Shown here in pieces: positions 1 through 10,176 of a DNA stretch of 64,000 bases. The stretch's first letter is position 1. Every line of letters starts with the position of its first letter. The translations under genes and the position numbers were made by a program. Origin of the DNA: Batkoa obscura. Its lineage: Eukaryota; Entomophthoromycota; Entomophthoromycetes; Entomophthorales; Batkoaceae. The stretch covers positions 35,324 through 99,323 of the forward strand of contig JASVEC010000072.1 of the NCBI GenBank assembly GCA_030770535.1, written 5' to 3'. Under the pieces are notes generated by a model. The model was not told the origin of the DNA. It did no database searches and saw only the letters and a list, made by a program, of their open reading frames with translations.

Positions 1-734
1 CATTATTAATTTAAAATCATAATAGTTAAATTTTAGTATAGTTAAATTATTAAATCTATTTAACAGGTTTTAAAAATACCTCATATGATTATTATTAAGA
101 ATAGTTCTAATGCTTATAAAAGTAATAATTGGTTGTAAGCATGATACTACTGCATTTGTAAAATGTTTACCTAAAAATCCAATATTCGATTACCTTAGAT
201 TTTGAAATATTCCGTCATAAAATCCATCTGCACCTGTACCTTCTTTGATTTTACTATTATCAGTATGACTAAAATAATAAAGACCTATTAATGGAATGTT
301 TTTAAATAAACTATGTGTTTAAGATAAGTATTCAAATACGATAAAAAAATTTTATCGTTTGGATATAAGAAGGGATGATTAGATGATTTTGAATAACCTC
401 TAAAATCTGATTGTTTAATATGGGAATGTTTTTTTTGGTTTCATTATTTTCTCCATTTTTTAAGCGCTATTTGAGCGAAAGGATTGTTAGTAAAGCTATT
501 AAATAAAAGAATACATTCCCATATAATGACTATACTTTTAGGAGGTTTTATCTTTTCTTCTTTGCCATTGTAATGACAATTTAAACCCATATCCTCCAAT
601 AAAATAGGCATTATCGCGTTGTTTCATGCTTTGTAAAACACAAGAAAATTAGCTTTATCCTTATCGGAGAGATGGGATAGTATATATATGATGATAAATA
701 GCTTCAAGCTCTGAAGTTTGAAGTTATTGACCAT
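1..734 (-). pseudogene. F-box/LRR protein, decayed, runs off the left edge
   Basis: On the minus strand a start at 734 opens an F-box-like N-terminus (motif DKDKANFLVFYKA) matching the intact gene at 31392, then hits an in-frame stop. Further paralogous segments follow in shifting frames down to base 1, including LRR-type stretches resembling SLYLH and LKHI of the intact copy. A ~100-bp transposon copy (421-521) sits inside it. F-box proteins normally select substrates for SCF ubiquitin ligases; this copy cannot make a full protein. The first part (about 628-734) is nearly identical to 26320-26435 on the other strand, whereas the remainder is only a distant paralogue, so the recombination boundary lies inside the coding region. 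Confidence 0.75.
421..521 (-). mobile_element. TA-target MITE, copy A
   Basis: Full-length 101-bp copy. It starts TGGGAATGTTTTTTTTGG, ends ACATTCCCA, and is flanked by TA on both sides (419-420, 522-523). It carries the family's central hairpin (AGCGCTATTTGAGCG). It interrupts the F-box pseudogene on the same strand. Confidence 0.85.
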
Positions 735-800
735 TGTTATCAGTCATTATTATTTAGTTTAAAAACAAGCTAGTTTTCATTGGTGCTCTTTATAGCATTT

Positions 801-878
801 GATTTTATTACTTTTCCATTTTTAACGCTATTTAAGTGGAAAGATCAGTAGAATTTTTAAACAAAAAATACATTCCCA
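801..878 (-). mobile_element. TA-target MITE, copy B (truncated)
   Basis: Carries the family's internal part and one intact end (ATTCCCA, followed by TA at 879-880); the other end is lost into AT-rich DNA. It lies 67 bp upstream of the F-box pseudogene start. It is the allele-like partner of copy J (26176-26256) in the inverted duplication, so it inserted before the duplication. Confidence 0.75.
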
Positions 879-884
879 TATGTT

Positions 885-1720
885 AATTGAAGAATATAAA
901 ATTAAGACTCAAATAAAGAGTTATTGTAAGATTTACTTTATTTAGAAATTGATGATTTGGATGATTGTTTTATATTATCAATAATCCTTCATTTCATTTC
1001 ATTTACCTTCAAATTTAGAAGAGTTATAATTAAATTTAGCGATGATGAAGAAATACCTTATTTGAGAGTTTATTAAGAATGTTACATATTCAATGTTTAT
1101 GTGCATATGAATTAAATGAAGTATCTATCGATTTAAATGATCTAGAAACTTGAGTTATTCTACCGTAAGAAATTATTCATTAGTATTTAATCATACATCT
1201 AATTTAACAGTGTTGATTTAACAAAAATAATAAGTGATACAATATTTCCAAAGCTAAAACAATCAAGCATAGATTATTGTTGTAGTATTTCTTTAAAACG
1301 TTTACATATAATATTCATCATATTAACTATTACTTATGTTTAAATGTGTATAATTATTGACTATTTTTAATTAAAGAAACATATCCAAAGTATAATAATT
1401 TAGTTACATTAAAAATCAAGAATCTCAAATTAAAAGTTGAATTTATATTTTTTATATACGTCATGTAAGAATTTCCATACTTTGAGTTGAAATATTGTAG
1501 ATTTGTAGATTTGTAGATAATACAACCCATTTTAATACAAATAGAAAGTTAAAAGAACAATCTGATTTAAATGATGTATTGATTCATAATATCTATGGAT
1601 ATAATTTAACTATTTCTATTGAGCTTATATTAATTTATTATAAAAACATTATTTTAAATTTTAAATTTAGATAATTGCATAATTAAGTATTTAGATGAGT
1701 ATATTATCATATTAAATAAT
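885..1720 (+). pseudogene. LRR part of an F-box/LRR gene, 5'-truncated and decayed
   Basis: Plus-strand fragments (SSNLEEL, SIDLNDLE, an ISDTIFPKLKQ-like stretch near 1230-1263) resemble the leucine-rich part of the intact F-box/LRR gene at 31392, whose matching segment reads KTTINNQMFPTLKLL. No F-box is left and several stops interrupt it. It is divergently placed relative to the pseudogene ending at 734. It has a near-identical copy on the minus strand at 25231-26065. Confidence 0.65.
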
Positions 1721-1934
1721 TAAGTGAATTCACTACACAACCCATCTATCAAAAAATCTAACAATCCTTCTTTTAGAAAGTACATAAAAATATCCTACCC
1801 ACATCAAAAAATTATATTCATCGACTCTCTGCTTACTTTTATTAATTTCTTAAAACAATTAAAAAACAAGGATAAGTACAACTTACTTACTCCAAATCTT
1901 CATTTTTAACCCATCCTTCCATTGAATTTTCCCT

Positions 1935-2034
1935 TGGAAATGTATTTTTTTGTTTAACGACTTTACTGATAGCTTTTCCGCCCAAATGGCGCTTAAAAAA
2001 TTGAAAAAGATGAAACCAAAAAAAACACCTCTTC
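1935..2034 (+). mobile_element. TA-target MITE, copy C
   Basis: Diverged copy: TGGAAATGTATTTTTTTG at the left, the central hairpin CCGCCCAAATGGCGC, then ATGAAACCAAAAAAAACACC at the right. The target duplication is not clear. Confidence 0.7.
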
Positions 2035-2040
2035 TTAATA

Positions 2041-2530
2041 AATGCATCAGGCCCAAACTATCAACTGTATTTTAAAGATACAGCTATTCAGTGTTTACTC
2101 TCGTATCAGTTATTCCAAAATTCTTACCTGTGATGCCCAACTGCTTTTATTATAACTTGTTTGACCTTAATCCTATCCATCAGCTTACTTCCTGCTTGGT
2201 TGCCTTTTCACTGTGGTCATATATTATTGAGCACCTAAGCCTAATTTCTCTCTCTCTTCTTCACAAATTTTTCCTCAATCTCTACCTCTATCTACTCTTC
2301 TTCTCCACCCAATTAAACCCTAGTTTTACCTCCAGGCTTTTAGACCATCTATAATAACTTTATATATCTATAATTTGACCCAAAACCTATATCCTCTTCT
2401 GCACGCAGCCCCACTACCATAAGTCAATGGGTGACTCTCTGGGAGTTAGAGCTGCAATAGACAAAACTGCGTCTTTCCAATCCTGAAGACAATTATTTCC
2501 CTTTTAAAAGTCAGTCACCTAAGTATTTTG
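2041..2530. other. Unclassified island of higher GC
   Basis: Base composition differs from the flanks (for example CTGCACGCAGCCCCACTACC and GGGAGTTAGAGCTGC around 2400-2455). No protein domain, tRNA-like promoter or clear terminal repeat was found. A solo LTR, SINE or horizontally acquired fragment are all possible; none is supported. Confidence 0.3.
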
Positions 2531-2568
2531 ATTATTTTAATAAGGATTTATATTTAAAAATCAATATA

Positions 2569-2660
2569 TGGGGCTGTTTTTTTTAGTTTCATTATTTTTC
2601 CATTTTTTAAGCGCTATTTATGTGGATTGTCAGTAAAATTCTTAAATACAAAAATACATA
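2569..2660 (-). mobile_element. TA-target MITE, copy D1
   Basis: Starts TGGGGCTGTTTTTTTTAG after TA at 2567-2568 and keeps the AAGCGCTATTTATGTGG centre; its right end is degenerate. It abuts copy D2, making a head-to-tail pair. Confidence 0.75.
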
Positions 2661-2662
2661 TA

Positions 2663-2758
2663 TGGTGCTGTTTTTTGATTTCATCACTTTTTCCGTTTTT
2701 TAAGCGTTATTTAGGTGGAAAGGCTATCAGTAAAATTTTTGAAAAAAATACATCCCCA
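2663..2758 (-). mobile_element. TA-target MITE, copy D2
   Basis: Starts TGGTGCTGTTTTTTG, ends ACATCCCCA, with TA at 2661-2662 and 2759-2760. It is in the same orientation as D1, directly adjacent. Confidence 0.8.
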
Positions 2759-2940
2759 TACACTTAACAACACTAAAATCCTAGGGTAAATTTTATAAAA
2801 ATACATTTGTTCCAAACTATACATATGTTAATGCGATATAATATCCTAATATTAAATTTATAAAATTCATAACTATATCAAGTGCTTTTTTACTATTAAT
2901 CTATTGAAAACACATTAATTTTTATTTTTATCATCTCAAA

Positions 2941-4725
2941 TTATTCCTTTAACTCTGGTAATTTAGGTAAATCTCCAATTGTTTGTCCTACTTTAATTTT
3001 TTGATTATTTTCAATTTTGAATTCAAATTCTCGGGTGCTTCAAATACTAATACAATAGTGGAACCTAAACAAAAACCACCGATTTCCTGTCCTGAATTGA
3101 GTGGATATCCTTTTAGTAATGGACTGGCTTTAGAATAAGATACTTGAGTGTATGTACCACGATGTGTTATTTTCCTTTCGTTTGTTTTTAAATCCTAGAT
3201 TATTATTAATGATTAATTTATTAAATAAAGAAGGTAATATAAAAATAATTAATCTACCTCATCAAAATGGATTTTAATAGAACCAACATTAGTGGCTCCA
3301 ACAGGTAACATGGAAAAGAAGCCATGCTTCCATTTACCAATTAGAGCCACTCGTTCATTTAATACAAATAAATTTTGTAAATATTTTAATATAAAGGGAG
3401 ATACTGAATATAATTCACCTAACATTAAATTAAATTAAATTAAATATAAAGTAATAATGGTAATAACAACAACATACCAGCAAAATGACGTCTTAACTCC
3501 ACTACCCAATTTGTAGGTGAATGGAATCGATGGTAATCCCCAGGTGCTAAATAAATCACTGTAAAAAATAATTTTCTCCCATTTGAAATTGATTCCCATG
3601 GTTTTTTATCTACACGTTCCTTTTTAATTTCATTTTCATCATGAGGGTGTTCTGTAGTATTTGATTCACCGCCAAATAACCCAGCTAAAGAATAATTAAT
3701 TCCATTAACATTAGCAAATTCTTCTTCATTTATAACTTCTCCTTTATAATTTACAGGCATTGTTTCTTGTATTATACTTGAAGTTGTATCTCTCCCTAAT
3801 AAATCATTGATATCATAGCTTATACCCTTGATTTGTTCAATATTGTTTCCTGTTACTTCACCAAAATGTAATACTCTTCCATCTGCTGGACTTATCTAAA
3901 ATTAAAGTTAAAATAAATTAATATTTTATAAATTATAATATAATTTTGTGTTTATAATAAAACTTACTAAAATAGCATCATCTAAAGGTCTAACGCCTGG
4001 TTTTAATTTACGAAAAAAGAAAGTAGATAAATTAGGATAATTTTTTAAATTCTGATCTTCCATTTCATTTAAATTACATCCAAATACCCATGAATATAAT
4101 CTTAAAGAAGGATCTCTTAACCATACTGGTAAATTGATTTCATTAAATAACCCAAACATTCGACTTAGCGTTTTTAATGGTAAAGAAGTATATACCTGTA
4201 ACTAAAATAATAATAACATTACCATATTTCAATGAGATTAGCTTGAACCTGTTTACCTGCCATGGACCTTTAGGTGTATTAGTTTGTTCTTCATCATTGT
4301 TATCTCTCCTCTTTTTCCAAAAGGAATAAAAAGCAACAAAAGCGATACCCACACCGATGGGCAATGGTGTCCAATCAATTGGTGTACTTTTCCATGCTTT
4401 TTTAGCTTTGGCTAATATTTTCATTTGATTAATATATTATATACTTATATAAATAAAACAAAATAAAAAACTCACTAAAAAATGATTCGTTACTATTAGA
4501 TTGCTGATTTTGTTGATTTTGCTGATTTTGGTGCTCATAGTTAGTATTATTATTGGTATTGTCAGATTTGCTTGAATAATAAAATTGACTCCGAGCTCTG
4601 TAAGCGGTGGTATTTAATTTATAAAATCTATTTCTTAAATTCAATCCAGTACGTGATACATAAGGGTTATTATTTGTTCTACTCACATTCTTGTATAGGT
4701 TACTAAATCTCATACTTGAAAACAT
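2941..4725 (-). CDS. PSD1: Phosphatidylserine decarboxylase, mitochondrial type
   Basis: Decarboxylates phosphatidylserine to phosphatidylethanolamine, in fungi at the mitochondrial inner membrane. Exons read on the minus strand: 4725-4476, 4411-4257, 4195-3968, 3895-3478, 3418-3258 and 3194 onward. A basic Ser/Asn-rich leader, then one TM segment ([17 protein letters not shown]), the family block [22 protein letters not shown] (Asp of the charge relay), GDYHRFHSP, and the LGST self-cleavage motif that creates the pyruvoyl cofactor. Just after [13 protein letters not shown] (about 3035) the frame slips: as written translation stops at 2988, while the family-like tail (KVGQTIGDL..) lies in another frame and ends at 2941. 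One missing base is the simplest explanation. Tail-to-tail order or operon context is not informative here. Confidence 0.93.
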
Positions 4726-5325
4726 ACTCTCTTTAATATATAATTTTCAAACAAGCGAGAATAATGATTTTTTTATTTTTATTTTTTAAGTTTTGACTTT
4801 GGAATGTCTTCTATTTATATTTTAAAAATATACTGGATTACTCTTTTTTTTAAAGTTGGTTATCCAAAAAAGTGAAATTTCAATTTGGTCAATTGTTATT
4901 GGTTCCTGGAGTTAAATTGAAAATAAGGTTTCTAAAAGCATTAAAAATTACACGACTAAATGGAACAATATATTGATTATTAAACAAATAATATATTATA
5001 TTATTATTATATTGTTATAATATAGTTTATCTTATAATATGTATTTTATTTAATTAATCGAAATAATACAAGCTATAATTTAAATATCAATTGATATAAT
5101 AATGACGCCTTTATTTCTCCATAATTTCACTTGACTTAATTAAGTAAAATTTAAAATTCCAATTAAAAATTTGACAACCCTAACTACTAATGATACAATA
5201 AGAATTCACTTAAAAAATCAAAAACAATAAACATATAAAAATGTCACTAATAAAACATATAAAAAATTAACTTAATAAGCTAAAATTTAGTCTTCCTTTA
5301 CTTATAAATAAAAATCTCTCCATCC
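4726..5325. other. Intergenic, nothing recognised
   Basis: AT-rich spacer upstream of PSD1 and downstream of IES6, with poly-A/T runs and a TATTATATTATTATTATATTG-like tract near 4990-5020. No gene or element seen. Confidence 0.6.
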
Positions 5326-5989
5326 TTATCTTAAAATCACAGCTGCATTTCTAACTGATAAATATTCTTGTGGTACTTCTAATGGTAAATTTTTGATTAC
5401 TTGATAAACTTCTGAACTACTATATCTTAAATTTGTTTTTGGATCAAGATAAGGAGCCTATCAATAACAAATCAATAACTTATTATTATTATTATTAAAA
5501 ACTTACTTGAAGTCCCGTAATATCACAATACTTTTTGGATGGTAATACACTTGGTGAATTATCTAATTGCCAATCTAAAATTAAGTATTTTATTAGCCTA
5601 AACTATATTTGAAAATAAAAAAACACTTACAATACACTGGTGGGTTTTTTAGGTTAATTCTATTTGATTGTGAATTTTTATCATATTTACTCTTTCCTGT
5701 GAAAACACCTGTAATTTGAGCTTTTTCTTGAGTAATAATTTGTTTTGCTGTACGATATCTTTTTGGTGTAACATATTTCTCGCTTTTAAATGGACATTCA
5801 AAATCATATAAATTTTCTACTTTTTCTTTACCAAAGGAAGGCGAAATGGAATTTTTGGAATCATCATGGTTCTGGAATTAAAAGTTAGGTTTCGATGGTA
5901 TCAGAAAGATATTGAAATTACCCTTTTTTCCACTTCTTTTGGTAATTTTAAAATTACTTTTTTAATTCCTCGGGATTTACTCCTGTTGG
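5326..5989 (-). CDS. IES6: INO80 complex subunit 6 (YL1 C-terminal domain)
   Basis: Chromatin-remodelling subunit that in yeast pairs with Arp5 in INO80. Exons on the minus strand: up to 5922, 5871-5631, 5574-5507, 5457-5326. Reading: NRSKSRGIKKVILKLPKEV, then NLYDFECPFKSEKYVTPKRY, an NPPVYYWQLDNSPSVLPSK segment, and the YL1-C core KKYCDITGLQAPYLDPKT followed by LRYSSSEVYQVIKNLP. The size (about 180 residues or more) fits Ies6/INO80C. The first exon is not resolved: the visible frame is closed upstream by a stop near 5995, no ATG precedes it in frame, and a short 5' exon must exist. The divergent neighbour starts at 6207, so the ~215 bp between them is probably a shared promoter. Confidence 0.85.
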
Positions 5990-6206
5990 TTGTTTGTTAA
6001 TAAAAGCTTGGATTTATTATATAGTATTACTTACATTTTTTGTAATAAATAGTATAAATTACAATGATATTAATATAAAATGTTAAAAGATAAATCTTAC
6101 ACTCAACGAATTAAACTTTAGAAAAAAAAAGTAACAAATAAAAAGTAAAAAAATCGAGACTCAATTCAATAGATGACGAAAGTTAATTGAAAGGAATAAA
6201 ACCAGA
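5990..6206. promoter_or_regulatory. Probable bidirectional promoter
   Basis: Short AT-rich gap between the divergent IES6 and oligopeptidase genes; long poly-T and poly-A runs lie at 6119-6132 and 6140-6150. It must also contain the unresolved 5' exon of IES6. Function is inferred from the arrangement only. Confidence 0.4.
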
Positions 6207-8574
6207 ATGTTTCATTTCCTTTTTCTTTTTATTTTTATGAGTATAAAAGTAATAACCTTAAGCCGTCGTCTATTAACCTTAAATAAACCATATTGTTCAC
6301 TTACAACATTAAAGAATATCCGTCTAATGAGTACCAAGCCTGAATTACCTACTTTAAAAAAAGAAGATTATTACCATGAGTATCATGGACAAAAATATCT
6401 TGATGAGTATCACTGGTTACGTGATGACAAACGAGAGAATGAACAAGTATTAGGATACCTAAAAAAAGAAAATGAGTACGCTAACTCCTCAATGAAACAA
6501 TTGACATCAATATCCGATAAAATTTATGAAGAGATGGTATCCCGAATTGCCGAAGATGATACTTCAGTTCCAATTAAAAAAGGGGAGTTTTATTATTATA
6601 GTAGAGATATTAAAGACCATCAATATCCATTGAGATGTAGAAAGTTAAAGGAGGATGGAAAAGAAGAGGTTTTATTAAACTTGAATGAATTCAAAGACGA
6701 ATATTTAAGTTTAGGAGCATTTAAAGTTAGCTCTACCAATGATAAGGTAGCTTACACTTTGGATACTACTGGAGATGAGAAATATAGTTTGTATATTAAA
6801 AATTTTAAAACTAACGAAACTAAATTGGAATTAACCGAAGTTAATGGTTATATTGCTTGGTCTAGTTGTAATAATTATTTATTTTATACTAAAATGGATG
6901 AGACCCTCCGTGCCAATCGATTATATAGACATAAAGTTGGAGAATCTCAAGAAGAAGAAGAATTATTATTTGAAGAATTTGATTTAAAGTTTTCTTTAGG
7001 GTTATCAAAAAGTATATCTGAAAAATATTTATTTATGACTACTTCTTCATCAACTAGTTCTGAAGTGCATTTTATTAATCTTGATAAACCGGAAGAGGAG
7101 TTGAGATTATTTTCTAAACGTCAAATAGATCGTATTTATGAATTAGAGCATCAAGGAGAGAATTTTTTAGTTTTAACTAATCGTTATTTAAATGAAAAAT
7201 TTATCAATTTTAGATTATTAAAAAGTAAAATTAGTACTGAAGAAAGTGATGAAAATCATTGGGAATCTATTTTAGAGTACAATAAAAATATTTATTTAAC
7301 CTCAGTATCAGCAATTAAAGATTATGTTTTATTAGAAGAAAGATACGAAGGGTTAGCACAAATTCGAGTAATTAATTTAACAGGTGAAGAACATCGAATT
7401 GAATTTGAAGAACCGATATTTGTAGCTGAATTGGAATCCGCTTATATTAATTATAATGAAAATGAAATCGTATTTTCATATTCTTCATTAACCACCCCCA
7501 ACTCTGTTTATAAATTTAATCTCATTAATAGGCAAAGAAAATTATTAAAACAACAACCTGTATTAGGTGATTTTAATAGTCAAGATTATCAAAGCGAAAG
7601 AGTAATCACTTCAAATGGTGTACCAATCTCATTAGTTTATAAAAAAGAATTAATTAAAAAAGATGGCTCTAACCCATTACATTTATATGGTTATGGTAGT
7701 TATGGATATTCCATGGAGCCTTATTTCCGTACCAATATTATCTCTTTATTAGATAGAGGATTTATTTATGCTATTGCACATATTCGTGGGGGTACAGAGT
7801 TAGGTAGACATTGGTATGAATTAGAAGGTAAGATGTTGGAAAAGAAAAATACTTTTAAAGATTTTGAAATCGCGGCAACTACCTTAATTGAAAAAGGTTA
7901 CACTTCTTCTCCTTATCTTTCAATGGAAGGTAGATCTGCTGGTGGACTTTTAATGGGTGCTGTATTAAATAATAATTATTTGAGATTTAATTCAGTGATT
8001 GCTGGTGGTAAGATTATTATATATATAAGTAATAACAGAACTTATTTGTTTCATTACAACCTAGTTCCTTTTGTTGATGTAATTAATACTATGATGGACG
8101 AGACCATTCCATTAACAGTAAATGAATATGAAGAATGGGGAAATCCCAATGAAAAAGAATATTTTGATTATATGTTATCTTATTCTCCTTACGATAATTT
8201 ACCTAAAAATCCAAAGAATTTTCCTCATTTATTAATTCGTTCAGGTTTGAATGATCCAAGAGTACAATATTGGGGTAAGTTTTATTATTTATGCGATTTT
8301 AGTATTTTATCAACTAATTATCAAATTTATTGTCATTACAGAGCCAGCTAAATACGGAGCAAGATTAAGAGATATATTAAAAGAAAGTCATCCAAAGCCA
8401 GTATCCAGTTCTGAATATGAAGAAAGTATGAGAAATGAAGCTAAAATATTACATTTAGTTAATATGGGTGCGGGTCATTTTGGATCTTCTGGTAGATATG
8501 ACTACCTTAAAGAATTAGCTATTGATTATGCGTTTTTAGTAGCAACTGCCAAAAGATTGGAACCTTTTAATTAA
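6207..8574 (+). CDS. Oligopeptidase B / prolyl oligopeptidase family serine peptidase (S9A)
   Basis: Join 6207-8007, 8065-8274, 8342-8574, giving 747 residues with the frame closed exactly. N-terminal half is the beta-propeller (starts YHEYHGQKYLDEYHWLRDD, typical of oligopeptidase B); C-terminal half is the alpha/beta hydrolase. Catalytic triad visible: Ser in GRSAGG, Asp in RSGLNDPRV, His in GAGHFGSSGR. The family cleaves short peptides after basic residues (oligopeptidase B) and excludes folded proteins by the propeller. The N-terminus (hydrophobic MFHFLFLFIF, then the basic SRRLLTLNK) could be a targeting sequence; a second ATG at 6237 and a third at 6327 (MSTKPELPTL) offer cytosolic forms. 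Which start is used is not decidable here. Confidence 0.92.
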
Positions 8575-10176
8575 AATACAGTAATAGATTGGAATTTATG
8601 TTTTTTATACTATTATTTTTCTAATTTAATGTTATTATATAATAAATATTTTTAAATGATTTCAAAAGTATTTTCGATAATTATACAATTCATGTTTGAA
8701 TGTTTAAGTATCAATAGAGAGATTTAAATAGATGCCTGGTTTAACATTAACAAAATGATATTGTTAAATAGAAATGTCTATAAACAGTTTTAAAAATTTA
8801 AACAGAAAAAATATGGGGATGTATTTTTGTGTTTAAGAATTTTACTAACAAATTTGCCACTTAAATAGTGCTTAAAAAATGGAAAAAATAATGAAGTCAA
8901 AAAAACACCCCCATATATATTTAAAGATATGGACCATTGTGACCACGCAAATGATTTGTTTAATTACTAGTAGCTATCAAAAAACTGTTGGTAATTGGGC
9001 AAATCGTTTACATGGTTACAGTGGCCCATACCTTCAAACTTCATTAGTATTTAGCACTAATTATAGTGGAAATATTTATTAAAATGAGCAAAAAACATAA
9101 AATGAAGACTATTCCATTAGTATATCAAAAGCGATATTCCAAATCAATAGAACTCCAAAATGATTCTATTTTACGAACTTAATTCTAAATAAAATAAAAT
9201 TTATTCCATTCATTTCAAAATTCAAAATTTAATAAATTAAAATTGTTCTTAAAATACAAGCTTATTTAACTTTTGCTGAAAACAATACGAATAAAAGGCA
9301 AAGTAAATTTCTACTAATTTAACATTCTTTTAATAGTTCAATACGTAACAGAGATATAAGTCAATACGAAAAAATGAAACCTTTAAATATCTTATTGTTA
9401 TACAATATTAGTACAAAATACTTGGCAGTGTAAAAATAAAATGAAATTTCATTTTATTCATATTCTTAATTTTCTATCACAGGGTCATTTCTCTTGAATA
9501 TTTTCAAAATGATCCTTTTATAAAAAATAAAATGATTTAAAATTTTAAAGAAATATTCAATAAATTAAGTTGAAACAAAAATAATATTATACAGGAAATA
9601 TTAGTATTAATGGATGTAGTATACTTTATTTAGATATTAACTAATTAACTCAAAAATATATTCACATAACACCATTAGGATATAAAATAGAAAATAAGTT
9701 TAGAAATCGATTATAATAACATAAATAAATAATATATAAGGTTATTAAACACTAAAACCTTAGCCCTAACAAAAAAAATCTCATCTCACTAAATAAAGGT
9801 AGTTTAAAAATTAGAACAAAGAGAGAAATCGGTTATAAAACAAGGCTTCATTTAGAAAGTCCAATCACTCAAATTTTAGAGCACGTGGAAAAATATATGA
9901 TTAGTTTAGAAGATGCAAAGAAATGATTACAAAATCTTGGTTTTGTGAATTGCTAAAAATAGTTAATTCCTTTAATGGCACAAGTTAAGGAGCTGGTAAC
10001 AAGAAATTATGCAAAATTTAATGAAATCATTGGCTAATAAAATCGAGGATGAATTTTCATGATTGGCATAGTTAATGAGTCGGATGGTACAGAGAATTGA
10101 GGGGATAATAAACCCATTTTATTTTGCTTTTTATTATTAAATATTTTGTATAAATTATAAAAGCATAATAGAGATT
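8575..10176. other. Intergenic: MITE E and possible gene relic
   Basis: AT-rich spacer. Contains MITE copy E and, at about 9840-10110, a stretch with protein-like fragments broken by stops (for example ITQILEHVEKYMISLEDAKK and MAQVKELVTRNYAKFNE) that I cannot assign to a family. The rest shows no structure beyond A/T runs. Confidence 0.5.
8814..8913 (+). mobile_element. TA-target MITE, copy E
   Basis: Full 100-bp copy. TGGGGATGTATTTTTGTG at the left, AAAAACACCCCCA at the right, with TA at 8812-8813 and 8914-8915. A chance ORF (8879-9082) begins inside it. Confidence 0.88.

Larger units (their letters stand above)
628..1723. repeat. Left arm of long inverted duplication
   Basis: The reverse complement of this stretch matches 25231-26435 at high identity by eye (well over 90 %). 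It spans the start of one F-box pseudogene, a truncated MITE and a second, divergently oriented LRR pseudogene. The right arm is about 109 bp longer; one extra MITE with its TA duplication explains 102 bp, and a 9-bp tandem repeat difference near 1502-1515 explains part of the rest. The arms are about 24 kb apart, with RFC2, Rho GEF and other single-copy genes between them. Confidence 0.9.
1724..2940. other. Intergenic: MITEs plus a composition-shifted island
   Basis: No gene can be supported. It holds MITE copies C, D1 and D2. About 2041-2530 is visibly richer in G and C than its surroundings, with no family I recognise. Open frames at 1724-1909 and 2091-2354 show no domain or homology and are treated as chance. 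Confidence 0.6.

Noticed and set aside
2091-2354. 87-codon hydrophobic open frame
   Set aside because: Pyrimidine-rich sequence gives Leu/Ser/Phe text; no homology, no splice context.
8879-9082. 67-codon open frame
   Set aside because: Its first part is MITE copy E and the rest shows no domain; chance ORF.
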